64,000 bases of DNA from Anaeromicropila populeti (GTDB taxonomy: Bacteria; Bacillota; Clostridia; Lachnospirales; Lachnospiraceae). Under the pieces are notes generated by a model, which did not search any database, was not told where the DNA came from, and was given only the letters and a program-made list of their open reading frames with translations. The position numbers and the translations under genes were made by a program. How positions within the stretch are numbered: position 1 is the stretch's first letter; the number at the start of each line of letters is the position of its first letter. Location: NCBI RefSeq assembly GCF_900112775.1, contig NZ_FOYZ01000012.1, positions 1-64,000 of the forward strand, given 5' to 3'. Below, piece after piece: positions 17,059 to 26,103 of the stretch.

Positions 17059-18786
17059 ATGCGTTTACACAAAAAGATAGCGTCTGTATTACTATCTGCG
17101 GCTGTGGTTGTTTCTTCATTAGCAGCACCTAGCCTTAGAAATTCTATTTCATCGGATTTGTCAGTTACAGTTCAGGCAGCTGCCAATAGCACCAGCACCT
17201 TTGACAATCTTGATCAAAGTGCCATGGTTACGGCAATGGGAGCTGGATGGAATCTTGGAAATCAGCTGGAAGCAATAAATAATGGCTATCCAGGGGAAAC
17301 AAACTGGGGTAATCCTGTTATTACAGAAAATTTAATTAAAGCAGTTAAGAACGCCGGTTTTAATACAATTCGTGTTCCGGTCTCTTACATGAATTACATA
17401 GGAAGTGACTCCAACTACACGATTAATGCTACATGGCTTAACCGCGTTCAGGAAGTAGTTGACATGTGTATTAATAATGGTCTTTTTGTTATGATTAATA
17501 TGCATGGTGATGGCTATACATCTATCACAAATAGCTGGCTGCTCTGCGGAAGTTCTAACCAGACTGCTATTAAAGCAAAATACGGTGCTGCCTGGAAACA
17601 GATTGCAGAGCGTTTTAAAAACTATGACGAGCATTTGATTTTTGAGTCTATGAACGAAGAGTTCAATGGAAATTATGGTACACCTGATGCAACAGCATAT
17701 AGCAATATTAATGATTATAATCAGATTTTTGTAAATACTGTAAGACAAACTGGTGGTAATAACGATAAACGGTGGCTTTTAATCCCTGGCTGGAACACAA
17801 ATATTGATTATACAGCAGGAAATTATGGTTTTAAACTACCAACAGACAATTATCTGTCCAGTACCCTTTCAGGCAAAAAGAGAATTATGATTTCTGTTCA
17901 CTACTATTCTCCATGGGAATTTTGTGGAACGGAATCAAGTGCTGTTACCCAGTGGGGAAGTACGGCGACCAATAGTTCAAAGGTTGCTTCATGGGGCGGT
18001 GAATCTTATATGCAGCAGCAGCTGAACATGATGTATACTAAATTTGTTCAGGCTGGTTATCCTGTGGTGATTGGTGAATACGGTTCAATTGACAAGTCCG
18101 CATATGATTCTAATAATGCAGCATGCCGCGCAGATTATGCCAAAAAACTCTGTTCGTATTCAAAGTCCTATGGTTTAGTTCCTGTATTATGGGACAATGG
18201 CTATAATGGTACTTATGGATTTGGTGTATTTAATCGTAGTACTTGTGCTGTAACACAGCAGAACATTATTTCAGCTATTATGTCTGTGTATACTGGCTCC
18301 ACTAGTACACCAACACCAGTTGTGACACCTACGCCAGTGGTAACACCAACTCCAGTGGTAACACCTACGCCAGTAGTAACACCAACTCCAGTAGTAACAC
18401 CAACTCCAGTGGTAACACCAACTCCAGTAGTAACGCCTACGCCAGTGGTAACACCAACTCCAAGTGCTTCAACAGGTGGTTCTTTACCTAGTGGAATTAC
18501 ATGTGAATATAAGGTAGTAAGCGACTGGGGAAGCAGCTTCCAGGGACAAATTGTATTAAAAAACAATTCCACTAAGACTTACAACGGATGGACTTTACAA
18601 TTCAATTACAATAGTAAAATTACTAGTTTATGGGGAGCCCAGTTATCTGGACAATCTGGAACAAAGGTTACTGTGAAAAATCCATCTTGGGATGCAACCC
18701 TTGCACCTGGTTCGTCTGTAACAATTTATTTTATTGCCACACTGGGAAGTGACAAAAATACACCTGTGAATTATTCATTTAGTTAA
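17059..18786 (+). CDS. Secreted GH5 endoglucanase with C-terminal CBM2
   Basis: A 575-aa exported cellulase. A signal peptide (MRLHKKIASVLLSAAVVVSS, cleavage near VQA at ~41) precedes the GH5 barrel (residues ~50-410), which has GAGWNLGNQLEA at the start, acid/base Glu in ESMNEEFNG and nucleophile Glu in VVIGEYGSID. The opening motif resembles subfamily GH5_4 (endoglucanases and xyloglucanases). A linker of eight PTPVVT repeats leads to a CBM2-like module (~475-575) with conserved Trp residues. It hydrolyses beta-1,4-glucan outside the cell. Absence of dockerin or SLH domains indicates a free enzyme. It stands alone between two terminators. Confidence 0.93.
   Translation: MRLHKKIASVLLSAAVVVSSLAAPSLRNSISSDLSVTVQAAANSTSTFDNLDQSAMVTAMGAGWNLGNQLEAINNGYPGETNWGNPVITENLIKAVKNAGFNTIRVPVSYMNYIGSDSNYTINATWLNRVQEVVDMCINNGLFVMINMHGDGYTSITNSWLLCGSSNQTAIKAKYGAAWKQIAERFKNYDEHLIFESMNEEFNGNYGTPDATAYSNINDYNQIFVNTVRQTGGNNDKRWLLIPGWNTNIDYTAGNYGFKLPTDNYLSSTLSGKKRIMISVHYYSPWEFCGTESSAVTQWGSTATNSSKVASWGGESYMQQQLNMMYTKFVQAGYPVVIGEYGSIDKSAYDSNNAACRADYAKKLCSYSKSYGLVPVLWDNGYNGTYGFGVFNRSTCAVTQQNIISAIMSVYTGSTSTPTPVVTPTPVVTPTPVVTPTPVVTPTPVVTPTPVVTPTPVVTPTPVVTPTPSASTGGSLPSGITCEYKVVSDWGSSFQGQIVLKNNSTKTYNGWTLQFNYNSKITSLWGAQLSGQSGTKVTVKNPSWDATLAPGSSVTIYFIATLGSDKNTPVNYSFS
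18310..18462 (+). repeat. 18-bp tandem repeat encoding the PTPVVT linker
   Basis: Eight 18-bp units plus half a unit code for PTPVVT. Copies differ mainly at third positions (gtggta/gtagta). The partial gene at the window start has a short version of the same linker. Confidence 0.92.
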
Positions 18787-18841
18787 AGGTTGGAGAAAAT
18801 GAGGGGTATGTAAACGTAATGAATGTGTTTAACTAGTTATT

Positions 18842-18895
18842 AGGACTTTTGCAAAATAGGTTAGAAATAATCTGTGGAGCAAAAGTTCTTTTTTG
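18842..18895 (+). terminator. Terminator of the GH5 gene
   Basis: An 11-bp stem AGGACTTTTGC (18842-18852) with GCAAAAGTTCT (18879-18889, one G-T pair), followed by TTTTTT. Confidence 0.8.
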
Positions 18896-18996
18896 TACAT
18901 CAGAAAGAATATTTATTATCTATTCCATAAAATATGATAATTACCAGGGGGATTTATTCATTTTATGCAACTAATATGGTGAAAGGAGTTGATAAA

Positions 18997-19878
18997 ATGA
19001 ATGAGAATTCAGCTATAGATACCTGTAATATTAGTAAAAGCTTTGGTGATTGCAGAGCTATTAACAATTTATCCATTTCTGTTCCTCAGGGAGAGATATT
19101 TGGATTTATAGGTAAGAATGGTGCAGGAAAAACAACCTTTATGAGGATAATATGTGGGTTGATGAAAGCAAGCAGCGGAAGTTTAAAGGTAAAGAAGCAT
19201 ATAAGCTTCTTGCCACAGAATGTCAGATTTCGTGATAACATGAATGCTATTGAGGTAATACAATTCTTTGCTAAATTAAGAAAGGGCAACATAGAGGAAT
19301 GTATAGCATTTGCAAAGGAACTGGAAATTGATTTATATAAAAAAATCAGTAGTCTTTCACCAGGACAGCAGAGAAAACTGCAGCTTGTTATAGCAACCAT
19401 TGGAGAACCAGAAATTCTTGTATTAGACGAACCAACAGCTGGACTAGATCCAATGGGTGTTCAACAGGTCAGAGGAATTATAAAAGTATTAAACCAAAAG
19501 GGATGTACAATCTTCATTTCCTCACATGTTTTAATGGAACTTGAAAACCTATGCCATTCTATAGCGGTAATTGAAAAAGGTGAGCTTCTCTATGAAGGAG
19601 CCTGTAGTATAGTTTACGAGATAGAAGCAGAAGGTATAGACGAAAAAACAATTAAGCTATTAACACAGTTGAAAAAGAAAAAGTTTGAAGTGAAGGGTAA
19701 TATGTTGATTGCGGAAGTCAACAGGCACGAGTTACCAGATGTACTGTGGCTTCTTTCTGAAAATTGTATTAAAGTTTACGGTGTTAAGCGGCAAGGAATC
19801 GAGGCTCTATATAATCAACTTATAAAGGAGGCATCTTGTAATGAACGACATCATGATTTTGTTAAAGAGGGATATTAA
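18997..19878 (+). CDS. ABC transporter ATP-binding protein (ABC-2 exporter type)
   Basis: A 293-aa ATPase with Walker A GKNGAGKTT, signature LSPGQQRK, Walker B ILVLDEPTAGLDPMG and the H-loop SSHVLME. This CcmA/NatA-like branch pairs with ABC-2 permeases in export or membrane-stress systems. The C-terminal ~80 residues form the regulatory extension common in this group. ATG 18997 follows AAAGGAG; an in-frame ATG at 18934 has no ribosome site. Its 3' end overlaps the start of the permease gene by 38 bp, but that permease appears broken, so the transporter may be non-functional. Confidence 0.9.
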   Translation: MNENSAIDTCNISKSFGDCRAINNLSISVPQGEIFGFIGKNGAGKTTFMRIICGLMKASSGSLKVKKHISFLPQNVRFRDNMNAIEVIQFFAKLRKGNIEECIAFAKELEIDLYKKISSLSPGQQRKLQLVIATIGEPEILVLDEPTAGLDPMGVQQVRGIIKVLNQKGCTIFISSHVLMELENLCHSIAVIEKGELLYEGACSIVYEIEAEGIDEKTIKLLTQLKKKKFEVKGNMLIAEVNRHELPDVLWLLSENCIKVYGVKRQGIEALYNQLIKEASCNERHHDFVKEGY

Positions 19879-20358
19879 AAACAGCTTTCATAAAAGGCTT
19901 GTTATAATGCTTTTATTTCTGATTTTATTTCAATTCTGGTTTATTCTCGGTTCTGACAGCATTGAGCAGGTGAGAAAAACAGGAATAATGAATTATATGG
20001 CGGTGGTTTTTTCAATTAATTTTTTAGGAACAATTGTAGCTTCTATTTTGAACTATGATGGAATATCAAGTGAAAGGGAATCTAAGTTTTTGGATTTAAT
20101 ACTTACGGTGTTTTATTGATACCAAGACTGTTTACAATGGCAGTAGATAGTTTGAGTAGTTTATTTTGTTTCAATGAAACGGTAACACAGATAATCTACT
20201 TGGTCTCACCGGCCCTTACTATGAATGCTTTAAGTGGTTATTCAGAAATAAAACAGGTTGTATGTGCATTGCTTTTACTTGCATTTTATCTCACAGTTAA
20301 TGTAATATTAGGTTTATATGTGTTTCAGAGACAAGATGAACTAAATTACGGCGAATAA
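19841..20358 (+). pseudogene. Degenerate ABC-2 permease (internal deletion and frameshift)
   Basis: Two short frames together look like the two ends of one permease. 19841-20119 (92 aa) has the N-terminal cytoplasmic start, two membrane segments and DGISSERESKFLDLIL, the segment that normally leads into the permease core. 20116-20358 (80 aa, TTG start overlapping the TGA stop) resembles the C-terminal part (VSPALTMNALSG plus a membrane helix). The total of ~170 aa is well below the ~250 expected, and the middle helices are missing. Frames differ, so a deletion with frameshift is likely. A genuine split permease with translational coupling is less likely but cannot be excluded. Confidence 0.6.
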
Positions 20359-20390
20359 ATAAATTTTATATGGGAGTGAGGATTAGTTAT

Positions 20391-20867
20391 ATGAAAAAGA
20401 AGACATCTTTAATTGTACTGATGATTTTTATCGTCCTTGCAATATTAATAGGTTTTGTTCTTGTTAATAAGGGCGATGGTCCTGTTTCAGGTATGATATT
20501 GGCAGATAAAGTTTTGGATAATATAGATGAATATAACAGTGCCGAAGAAACGCAAGGCAGCGAAATCTACCTTGTAGTATCAAGTGCATACAACAAATTA
20601 GAAGAAGAATATAAAACCAGCATTCCAGAATCCGAGAATTTATATGCAACCATCCACATTGTAGAATGTCCTAAAGGTTCTGAGTTTACGGGAAAATGGT
20701 TGAAAGATGACGAAGTCATTAAAGAGGATGTAGTAACTTTAGCTACGGATTCTGAAGGTGTAGTTACGTGTATGCTTGATGGTGATAATGTAACCAAAGG
20801 CAGTTATAGTTTTGAATTATATGAAGGAGACAGAAAGATATTGGAAAAGACATTTTCTGTAGAATGA
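20391..20867 (+). CDS. Membrane-anchored extracytoplasmic protein, unknown function
   Basis: A 158-aa protein with one N-terminal membrane segment (SLIVLMIFIVLAILIGFVLV) and an acidic exterior domain of likely beta structure. No family was recognised. ATG 20391 is preferred over an in-frame upstream ATG at 20370, because GGAGTGAGG lies between the two. It overlaps the next gene (sigma factor) by four bases, so it belongs to the same unit and may be a sensor or target of that sigma system. Confidence 0.65.
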   Translation: MKKKTSLIVLMIFIVLAILIGFVLVNKGDGPVSGMILADKVLDNIDEYNSAEETQGSEIYLVVSSAYNKLEEEYKTSIPESENLYATIHIVECPKGSEFTGKWLKDDEVIKEDVVTLATDSEGVVTCMLDGDNVTKGSYSFELYEGDRKILEKTFSVE

Positions 20868-21427
20868 GTATGAATATGTGGATAAACGAGGTAAAAAAGA
20901 AAGAGTATTTTACTGATCAATATGCTCAATGTTTTGATTATGTTTACTCATATATCTATGCCAGAACAGCAGGAAATAGACAAATGACGGAGGATATTGT
21001 ACAAGAGACTTTTTCTGCTGCATGGCTAGCTCTTGATCGGTTTAATAATAGAAGCTCATTTCGAACATGGCTCTGCTCAATAGCGAAAAACAAGCTTAGG
21101 GAAAGTTATCGTAAATCGATTTGTAGAGAAAAGTATGAGATTCTAGATAATGACAGCTGTATTGAATCTGTCAGTAGCTTTGACCTGGAACAGTTTGAAA
21201 TTGACAAAGAAAAGCGCCAGTGTGTACAAAAGGCTCTTAATCAAATAAACCCCCTTTACAGGTATGTGCTGATTTTGAAATATATGGATGATATGAGTGT
21301 AAAAGAAATTGCAAAAGAATTAGAAAAATCGGTTAAGAGCGTGGACGGTATACTCCAACGGGCAAAAACAGCATTTGAAAAAGTGTATTCGAAGATGAAA
21401 GGTTGTGATAAAAATGATGGACGATAG
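20864..21427 (+). CDS. ECF-type RNA polymerase sigma factor
   Basis: A 187-aa group 4 sigma factor. Region 2 is at ~15-85 (DYVYSYIYARTAGNRQMTEDIVQETFSAAW and FRTWLCSIAKNKLRESYR) and region 4 at ~120-175 (VLILKYMDDMSVKEIAKELE then the helix-turn-helix). Start ATG 20864 overlaps the previous stop; in-frame ATGs at 20870 and 20876 are alternatives. The downstream small membrane protein, overlapping by 14 bp, is the likely anti-sigma factor. Regulated promoters are unknown, although self-control of this cluster is usual. Confidence 0.9.
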   Translation: MSMNMWINEVKKKEYFTDQYAQCFDYVYSYIYARTAGNRQMTEDIVQETFSAAWLALDRFNNRSSFRTWLCSIAKNKLRESYRKSICREKYEILDNDSCIESVSSFDLEQFEIDKEKRQCVQKALNQINPLYRYVLILKYMDDMSVKEIAKELEKSVKSVDGILQRAKTAFEKVYSKMKGCDKNDGR

Positions 21428-21671
21428 AAAAGTTGAAAAGCTTATTAAATCACTAGATACGGAAGTGATATCACCTGAAGGAATGAAAGAAAAAATTTTA
21501 TTGAAAGTATTTTTAGAAAATAAAAATGAGCCTGTCTTGACGTCCTTCGAAAAATTTATTTTTGTAAATCCATTAAGATTTGCATGTGTTATATCTGTAA
21601 GTGTGTCTGGAGCTTTGTGGATGGTTTTAGGTAGTAGTTTTTCAAAATTGATAATTGGTATTATGGGATAG
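21414..21671 (+). CDS. Small single-pass membrane protein, probable anti-sigma factor
   Basis: An ~85-aa protein with a cytoplasmic charged N-terminus and one membrane segment near residues 60-82 (FACVISVSVSGALWMVLG). No zinc-binding anti-sigma motif is present. Its position, overlapping the 3' end of the ECF sigma gene, and its topology suggest an anti-sigma role; this is inference. Start ATG 21414 follows AAAGG; GTG 21405 is a possible but badly spaced start. Confidence 0.55.
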   Translation: MMDDRKVEKLIKSLDTEVISPEGMKEKILLKVFLENKNEPVLTSFEKFIFVNPLRFACVISVSVSGALWMVLGSSFSKLIIGIMG

Positions 21672-21685
21672 GTGGTGAACTCAAT

Positions 21686-22267
21686 ATGAATATTTTGTAT
21701 CAATCAATATTTGCTCCGCTTGGCGTTTTTAATAATAACTATGTGAAATATAGGTTTCAGACAGCAATGATTATAGTACTTTCTACTGCGGTTTTAGAAA
21801 CGATACTTGCTCCAATTATATATTTCTGTACTTATAGGAACAGGTATAAAATTAATTTGGATATCAGTAGTATGTTCCTTAGACTGGTCGTTGTAATCAT
21901 CACCTGGGTTGTTGTATGTACAGTTTTCTGGATGTTCTCTAAATATTTTCACAAAAGAATAAGCTTTAGTCAGACAGTATCTATATGGGGGCTAAGCTAT
22001 ATACCAAATTTTTTATGTATTATTTTATATAATATCCTATTGATAAAACCAGAGATTTATAATGGAAGTGGGTTTTCAACCTTTATTATCAGTTCACTTT
22101 TTATCATGTTTCTTATCTGGAAGGCGATATATTACTTTATGTACATGCGCTCTGTACTTAATACCACATTACGTGAGATTACTATTATTACGGTAGTATC
22201 AGCACTTTTATTTGTTTCATTGATAGTGATAGAGTTCATGGTTGGGGTACAAGTGCCTGTTTTATAG
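21686..22267 (+). CDS. Yip1-like polytopic membrane protein
   Basis: A 193-aa integral membrane protein with about five hydrophobic segments. The N-terminal pattern (IFAPLGVF, then a long first helix) and overall shape resemble bacterial Yip1-domain proteins, which often sit beside ECF sigma or ABC export genes. Function unknown. It lies 14 bp after the anti-sigma-like gene, so it is part of the same transcript. Confidence 0.6.
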   Translation: MNILYQSIFAPLGVFNNNYVKYRFQTAMIIVLSTAVLETILAPIIYFCTYRNRYKINLDISSMFLRLVVVIITWVVVCTVFWMFSKYFHKRISFSQTVSIWGLSYIPNFLCIILYNILLIKPEIYNGSGFSTFIISSLFIMFLIWKAIYYFMYMRSVLNTTLREITIITVVSALLFVSLIVIEFMVGVQVPVL

Positions 22268-22311
22268 ATAACATTTCACTTATATATTTACGATTATGTG
22301 GACAGGAAATT

Positions 22312-22500
22312 GTGGAGTATCTGTCAAGCAAATATTCTTTGGTTTCTTTTCATGATGAGCAAGCAAAAAGAACTGTGATTCAAAATGTTCTATATGATGA
22401 ACTGTGTGCCTTTCAAGGATTAGATGAAAAAGATTTAGATAATTATTTTTGCGCAGCCAGATATGTTACATGCCTCAAGAAATTTAATATACAGATATGA
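22312..22500 (+). CDS. Small hypothetical protein, possibly a gene remnant
   Basis: A 62-aa frame starting with GTG behind a weak AGGAAA site. It is soluble, with acidic and basic residues in a plausible protein-like composition (LYDELCAFQGLDEKDLDNYF). The frame is also open upstream, so it could be the tail of an eroded gene. No family recognised; coding status uncertain. Confidence 0.25.
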   Translation: MEYLSSKYSLVSFHDEQAKRTVIQNVLYDELCAFQGLDEKDLDNYFCAARYVTCLKKFNIQI

Positions 22501-22521
22501 AAGATCGACAAATAAAGATAT

Positions 22522-22561
22522 CCTCTTGAATTAATGCTAAAGCAAATATTAATCCAAGGGG
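22522..22561 (+). terminator. Probable terminator between convergent units
   Basis: A 14-bp stem with one mismatch and one G-T pair (CCTCTTGAATTAAT at 22522-22535 with ATTAATCCAAGGGG at 22548-22561), followed by ATTATTTTA. It separates the sigma-factor unit from the leftward aldo-keto reductase. Confidence 0.55.
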
Positions 22562-22603
22562 ATTATTTTATGGCTAGACAAAGGAAGGTTTCACATAAAT
22601 TTA

Positions 22604-23593
22604 TCAGTTTAAAATAGCATCAATTTCTGCTAACTCATCATCAGTAAAATCAAGATGTGACAGCATATTAACATTATTAATAATTTGAGATGGCGTACTT
22701 GCGCCTACAAGCAGAGAAGTCAGTTCGCCAGTTTTTACCGCCCAAGACAATGCAAGCTGGGCAATCGTTTGATTTCTATTTTGCGCAATGTGATTAAGTT
22801 TATGTACTTTTTCTATAACAGCATCTGTAATATTTTTTTGAGTTAAAAAGTTACTATTCTGATCGGCAGCTCTGGAATTTTCAGGAATCCCATTAAGATA
22901 TTTATCAGTAAGAATCCCTTGAGCAAGTGGTGAAAATGCAATTGATCCAATTTTCTTTTCCCTGTGAACCTGAATCAATCCATTTTTTATTTGTTGTTCC
23001 ATCATAGAGTACTTGGTTTGATGAATAATTGCGGGTGTTCCTAATGAATTTAAAATGTCACATGCTTTTTTTAGTTGCTCTGGCTGGTAGTTGGATAAAC
23101 CAATATATAGGGCTTTACCAGAACGAACGACATGGTCTAATGCAGACATTGTTTCTTCAAGGGGAGTAGAAGGATCTGGTCTATGATGATAAAAAATATC
23201 AACGTAATCCAGTCCAAGTCTGCTTAAACTTTGATCCAGACTTGCAATTAAATATTTACGACTTCCCCAGTTTCCATAAGGACCTGGCCACATAACATAT
23301 CCAGCTTTCGTAGAAATAATACATTCATCTCGATACGGATATAACTGGTTATTAATTATTTTACCAAAATTCACTTCCGCAGCACCACGGTTTGGACCAT
23401 AATTATTAGCTAAATCAAAGTGGGTAATTCCACAATCAAAAGCGGTTGTAATCATTTGAGTCATGTTTTCTAGTGTATTCGTATTTCCAAAATTATGCCA
23501 TAGACCTAAAGAAACAACAGGAAGTTTTAATCCACTGTTACCACAACTTTTATAAATCATGGAACAATAGCGCTGTTCATTTGCTAAGTACAT
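22604..23593 (-). CDS. Aldo-keto reductase (YghZ/L-glyceraldehyde-3-phosphate reductase type)
   Basis: A 329-aa NAD(P)H-dependent reductase with the AKR TIM-barrel. The opening MIYKSCGNSGLKLPVVSLGL and LWHNFG match the YghZ/KCAB-like branch. Catalytic Asp and Tyr are in FDLANNYGP, Lys in ISTKAGY and His in YHHRPD. It reduces aldehydes or ketones; the natural substrate is uncertain. Start at 23593 is chosen because AAGGAGAA precedes it; an upstream in-frame ATG at 23647 has none. It is divergent from the NRPS/PKS operon and might serve it, but nothing proves this. Confidence 0.9.
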   Translation of the reverse strand: MYLANEQRYCSMIYKSCGNSGLKLPVVSLGLWHNFGNTNTLENMTQMITTAFDCGITHFDLANNYGPNRGAAEVNFGKIINNQLYPYRDECIISTKAGYVMWPGPYGNWGSRKYLIASLDQSLSRLGLDYVDIFYHHRPDPSTPLEETMSALDHVVRSGKALYIGLSNYQPEQLKKACDILNSLGTPAIIHQTKYSMMEQQIKNGLIQVHREKKIGSIAFSPLAQGILTDKYLNGIPENSRAADQNSNFLTQKNITDAVIEKVHKLNHIAQNRNQTIAQLALSWAVKTGELTSLLVGASTPSQIINNVNMLSHLDFTDDELAEIDAILN

Positions 23594-23749
23594 CAATATA
23601 TTCTCCTTACATTTATAATAATTAACATAAATATTATTATAGCACAAATAGTCTGTCTATATAAATAATAAATTGTACAATTCAATATTTATATGGCACA
23701 TTTAAGTGCAATATGGTATAATGTACTAAATAAAAACAATTGGAGAATT
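23594..23749 (+). promoter_or_regulatory. Divergent promoter region of the biosynthetic operon
   Basis: A perfect TATAAT at 23717-23722 lies 28 bp upstream of the first biosynthetic start. The -35 position holds a weak box (TGGCAC at 23694-23699). A GCAC-ATTTAA-GTGC inverted repeat (23696-23709) lies between the boxes and may be an operator. A-T-rich sequence upstream may serve the leftward reductase gene. Confidence 0.45.
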
Positions 23750-24706
23750 ATGATGGAACGTATTAAAAATATGAAGGAATTTTATTGTTCAACTCCCAGA
23801 TATTGCGACATTCCTACTTTTATGAGAATTCCGCAATATGGTCAGATAGACAATCCGGATATTATAGTCATAGGAATACCATTTGATGATACTTCTAGCT
23901 ATCGTTCTGGATCTCGATTTGGACCAAGGGAAATAAGAAATGCATCAACCTGTTTAAAAAAATATAACAGATGTTTAGATGTAGATATATTTGCTGACAG
24001 CATTACTGTAGATTACGGTGATATTCCAGTGATTCCTGGGTACATAGAAAAATCATATACATTAATTTCTGAGTGTATAAAGAAAGTAGTTGTTCATGAT
24101 AATGCCATACCCATTTCAATAGGCGGTGATCATGGAATTATTTTGCCAGAATTAAGAGGGTTAAAAGAGAAACATGGAAAGCTTTCTGTAATCTCATTTG
24201 ATGCTCACAGAGATTGCTCGAAATCCCACTTTGGAGAATTGTATGGACATGGTACAACTTTAAGACGTGCCATAGAAGAGGAACTAATTGAACCATCCAC
24301 ATCGGTAATCTTAGGAGTAAGAGGAAGTGGATACTCACCAAATGATTATAAAATAGCTCAAGATTTAAGTTTTAATCTTATAGACATGGAAACATATATC
24401 GAATCTAACCCAAAAGATATTGTAAAAACCATAAGAGAGACAGTTGGGAAAAATAAATGTATTCTGACATTTGATATGGACTGCGTTGATCCAGCTTATG
24501 CGCCAGCAATTAACACACCTGAGATTGGTGGTTTCACTAGCAGGGAATGTTTATATATGATACGGAATTTAACAGGTATTAATATCGTGGCAGCCGATCT
24601 GGTTGAAGTGAACCCACAATATGATAGTGGAGGAATTACTAATTTCCTGGCAGCAAGCATTCTATTTGAAATCATATCTGTGATTGTTAAAAATTTAAAA
24701 ATATGA
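23750..24706 (+). CDS. Ureohydrolase (agmatinase/arginase family), first gene of the biosynthetic operon
   Basis: A 318-aa binuclear manganese enzyme that hydrolyses a guanidino group to urea and an amine. Metal-binding motifs are complete: GGDHG, SFDAHRDC and TFDMDCVDPAYAP. Sequence is closest in style to SpeB agmatinase, but in this context it may act on a pathway intermediate such as a guanidino acid or amine. ATG 23750 follows TGGAGA; a longer in-frame TTG-type start at 23693 lies across the promoter. The next gene is 50 bp away. It is the lead gene of 18 co-directional genes. Confidence 0.85.
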   Translation: MMERIKNMKEFYCSTPRYCDIPTFMRIPQYGQIDNPDIIVIGIPFDDTSSYRSGSRFGPREIRNASTCLKKYNRCLDVDIFADSITVDYGDIPVIPGYIEKSYTLISECIKKVVVHDNAIPISIGGDHGIILPELRGLKEKHGKLSVISFDAHRDCSKSHFGELYGHGTTLRRAIEEELIEPSTSVILGVRGSGYSPNDYKIAQDLSFNLIDMETYIESNPKDIVKTIRETVGKNKCILTFDMDCVDPAYAPAINTPEIGGFTSRECLYMIRNLTGINIVAADLVEVNPQYDSGGITNFLAASILFEIISVIVKNLKI

Positions 24707-24756
24707 TTTGGGTAATGTAAATCTGATATTCATTATTAATAAAGGGGAAAAGGAAA

Positions 24757-26088
24757 ATGAACTGGAAAGAAAGCAAAAAAGGAGTATGGCAGTTGTATAC
24801 TGGCAACGCCTTAGATGAGGAAAATAAAATTATTGCAAAGGGTGAAGGTATCTATCTTTGGGATGTGCAAGGCAAAAAATATATAGATGCTCTAAGTGGT
24901 CTTGGAGTAGTAAATATTGGGCATTGTAATCAACAAGTTGTGGCGGCAATTAAAGAACAATCGGAACAGTTAGAATATATTAGTCCTTTTATGGGTTTTT
25001 CGCATCCATCCGTTTTAAAACTTGTTGATTTATTATCACCTCTAATACCAATAAAAAATCCCAAATTCTATTTTGTGAATAGTGGTTCCGAAGCAGTTGA
25101 ACGTGCTATTATGATTGCTAAGCAATACCACATAAGAAGGAATATGCCGAACAAACAAATGATCATTGGACTTGAAGGTTCATTTCATGGTTCCACATTA
25201 GCTTGTTTCAGCGTAGGTGGTCTTCCTAATCTTTCACATTTTTATGGTCCATTGCTGCCAGGTACGATAAAGGCAGACTGTCCAAACTGTTACAGATGTG
25301 AATTTCAAAAGGAATCTTGTAATTATTATTGTATTCAGAAACTCAAAAAACTGATTCAGTATTATCGAAGTGAAAATATTGCAGCATTTATTATGGAACC
25401 AATAATGAATGCAAAGGGAATTGTAGTACCTCCAACGGGGTATGTAAAAAAAGCATATGAACTATGCAGAGAAAATGACATTTTGTTTATATGTGATGAG
25501 ATTGTAACTGGATTTGGAAGAACAGGAAGCATGTTTGTTGCTCAAGAAGCAGGGATCCAACCAGATATTATTACAGTTGCCAAGGGATTAAGCAGTGGCT
25601 ACATACCTATTAGTGCGGCTATCATCAGCGAGCAGATCGCAGATGAATTTACAAAAAGAAGCTCCATTCAAAATGTTTACGGAAGTACTTTTGGAGGTCA
25701 TCCAATTGCATGTGCTGCTGCGTATGCGAATGTAAAAGTAATACTGGAGGATAATTTAGTTGAAAATGCCAATGAAATTGGGCAGTACATAGAGGAAAAG
25801 TTCAAGTCCCTATATCAATTCAACTTTGTAGGAGATATTAGAGGGCGCGGACTTATGTGGGGAATAGAATTAGTAAAAGACAAAAAATCTAAAGAACGTT
25901 ATCCTTTGAGTATGAAATTAAGTCAACGTATGGAAAGCGGATTGTATGAAAAAGGACTTCTTTGCCGGGTAGCAGCAGATGTAATCAGACTTTGCCCACC
26001 ATTGATATCATCCAAAGAGGATATAGATAACATTTATACAATTCTGTATGATTTCTTTTCCAACTTGGATCTTAATAATAATTTATAG
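24757..26088 (+). CDS. Class III PLP aminotransferase
   Basis: A 443-aa fold-type I aminotransferase of the omega-amino-acid/diamine group. The Schiff-base Lys is in TVAKGLSSGYIP, PLP-phosphate contacts are in NSGSEAVE, and CDEIVTGFGRTG supplies the Asp. A cysteine-rich insertion CPNCYRC...CNYYC occurs around residues 170-190; similar insertions are seen in several class III members. Together with the preceding ureohydrolase it could convert an arginine-derived amine to an aldehyde or build a beta/omega-amino acid. 15 bp separate it from the next gene. Confidence 0.88.
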   Translation: MNWKESKKGVWQLYTGNALDEENKIIAKGEGIYLWDVQGKKYIDALSGLGVVNIGHCNQQVVAAIKEQSEQLEYISPFMGFSHPSVLKLVDLLSPLIPIKNPKFYFVNSGSEAVERAIMIAKQYHIRRNMPNKQMIIGLEGSFHGSTLACFSVGGLPNLSHFYGPLLPGTIKADCPNCYRCEFQKESCNYYCIQKLKKLIQYYRSENIAAFIMEPIMNAKGIVVPPTGYVKKAYELCRENDILFICDEIVTGFGRTGSMFVAQEAGIQPDIITVAKGLSSGYIPISAAIISEQIADEFTKRSSIQNVYGSTFGGHPIACAAAYANVKVILEDNLVENANEIGQYIEEKFKSLYQFNFVGDIRGRGLMWGIELVKDKKSKERYPLSMKLSQRMESGLYEKGLLCRVAADVIRLCPPLISSKEDIDNIYTILYDFFSNLDLNNNL

Positions 26089-26103
26089 AAAAGGAGAATT
26101 TTT

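Noticed and set aside
18310-18462. Regular 18-bp repeats considered as a CRISPR array
   Set aside because: There are no spacers; the units are contiguous and encode the PTPVVT protein linker in frame.
23694-23712. TGGCAC...TGCA resembling a sigma-54 -24/-12 promoter before the biosynthetic operon
   Set aside because: The GG-to-GC spacing is 11 instead of the required 10, and a perfect TATAAT fits better as a sigma-A -10 box.
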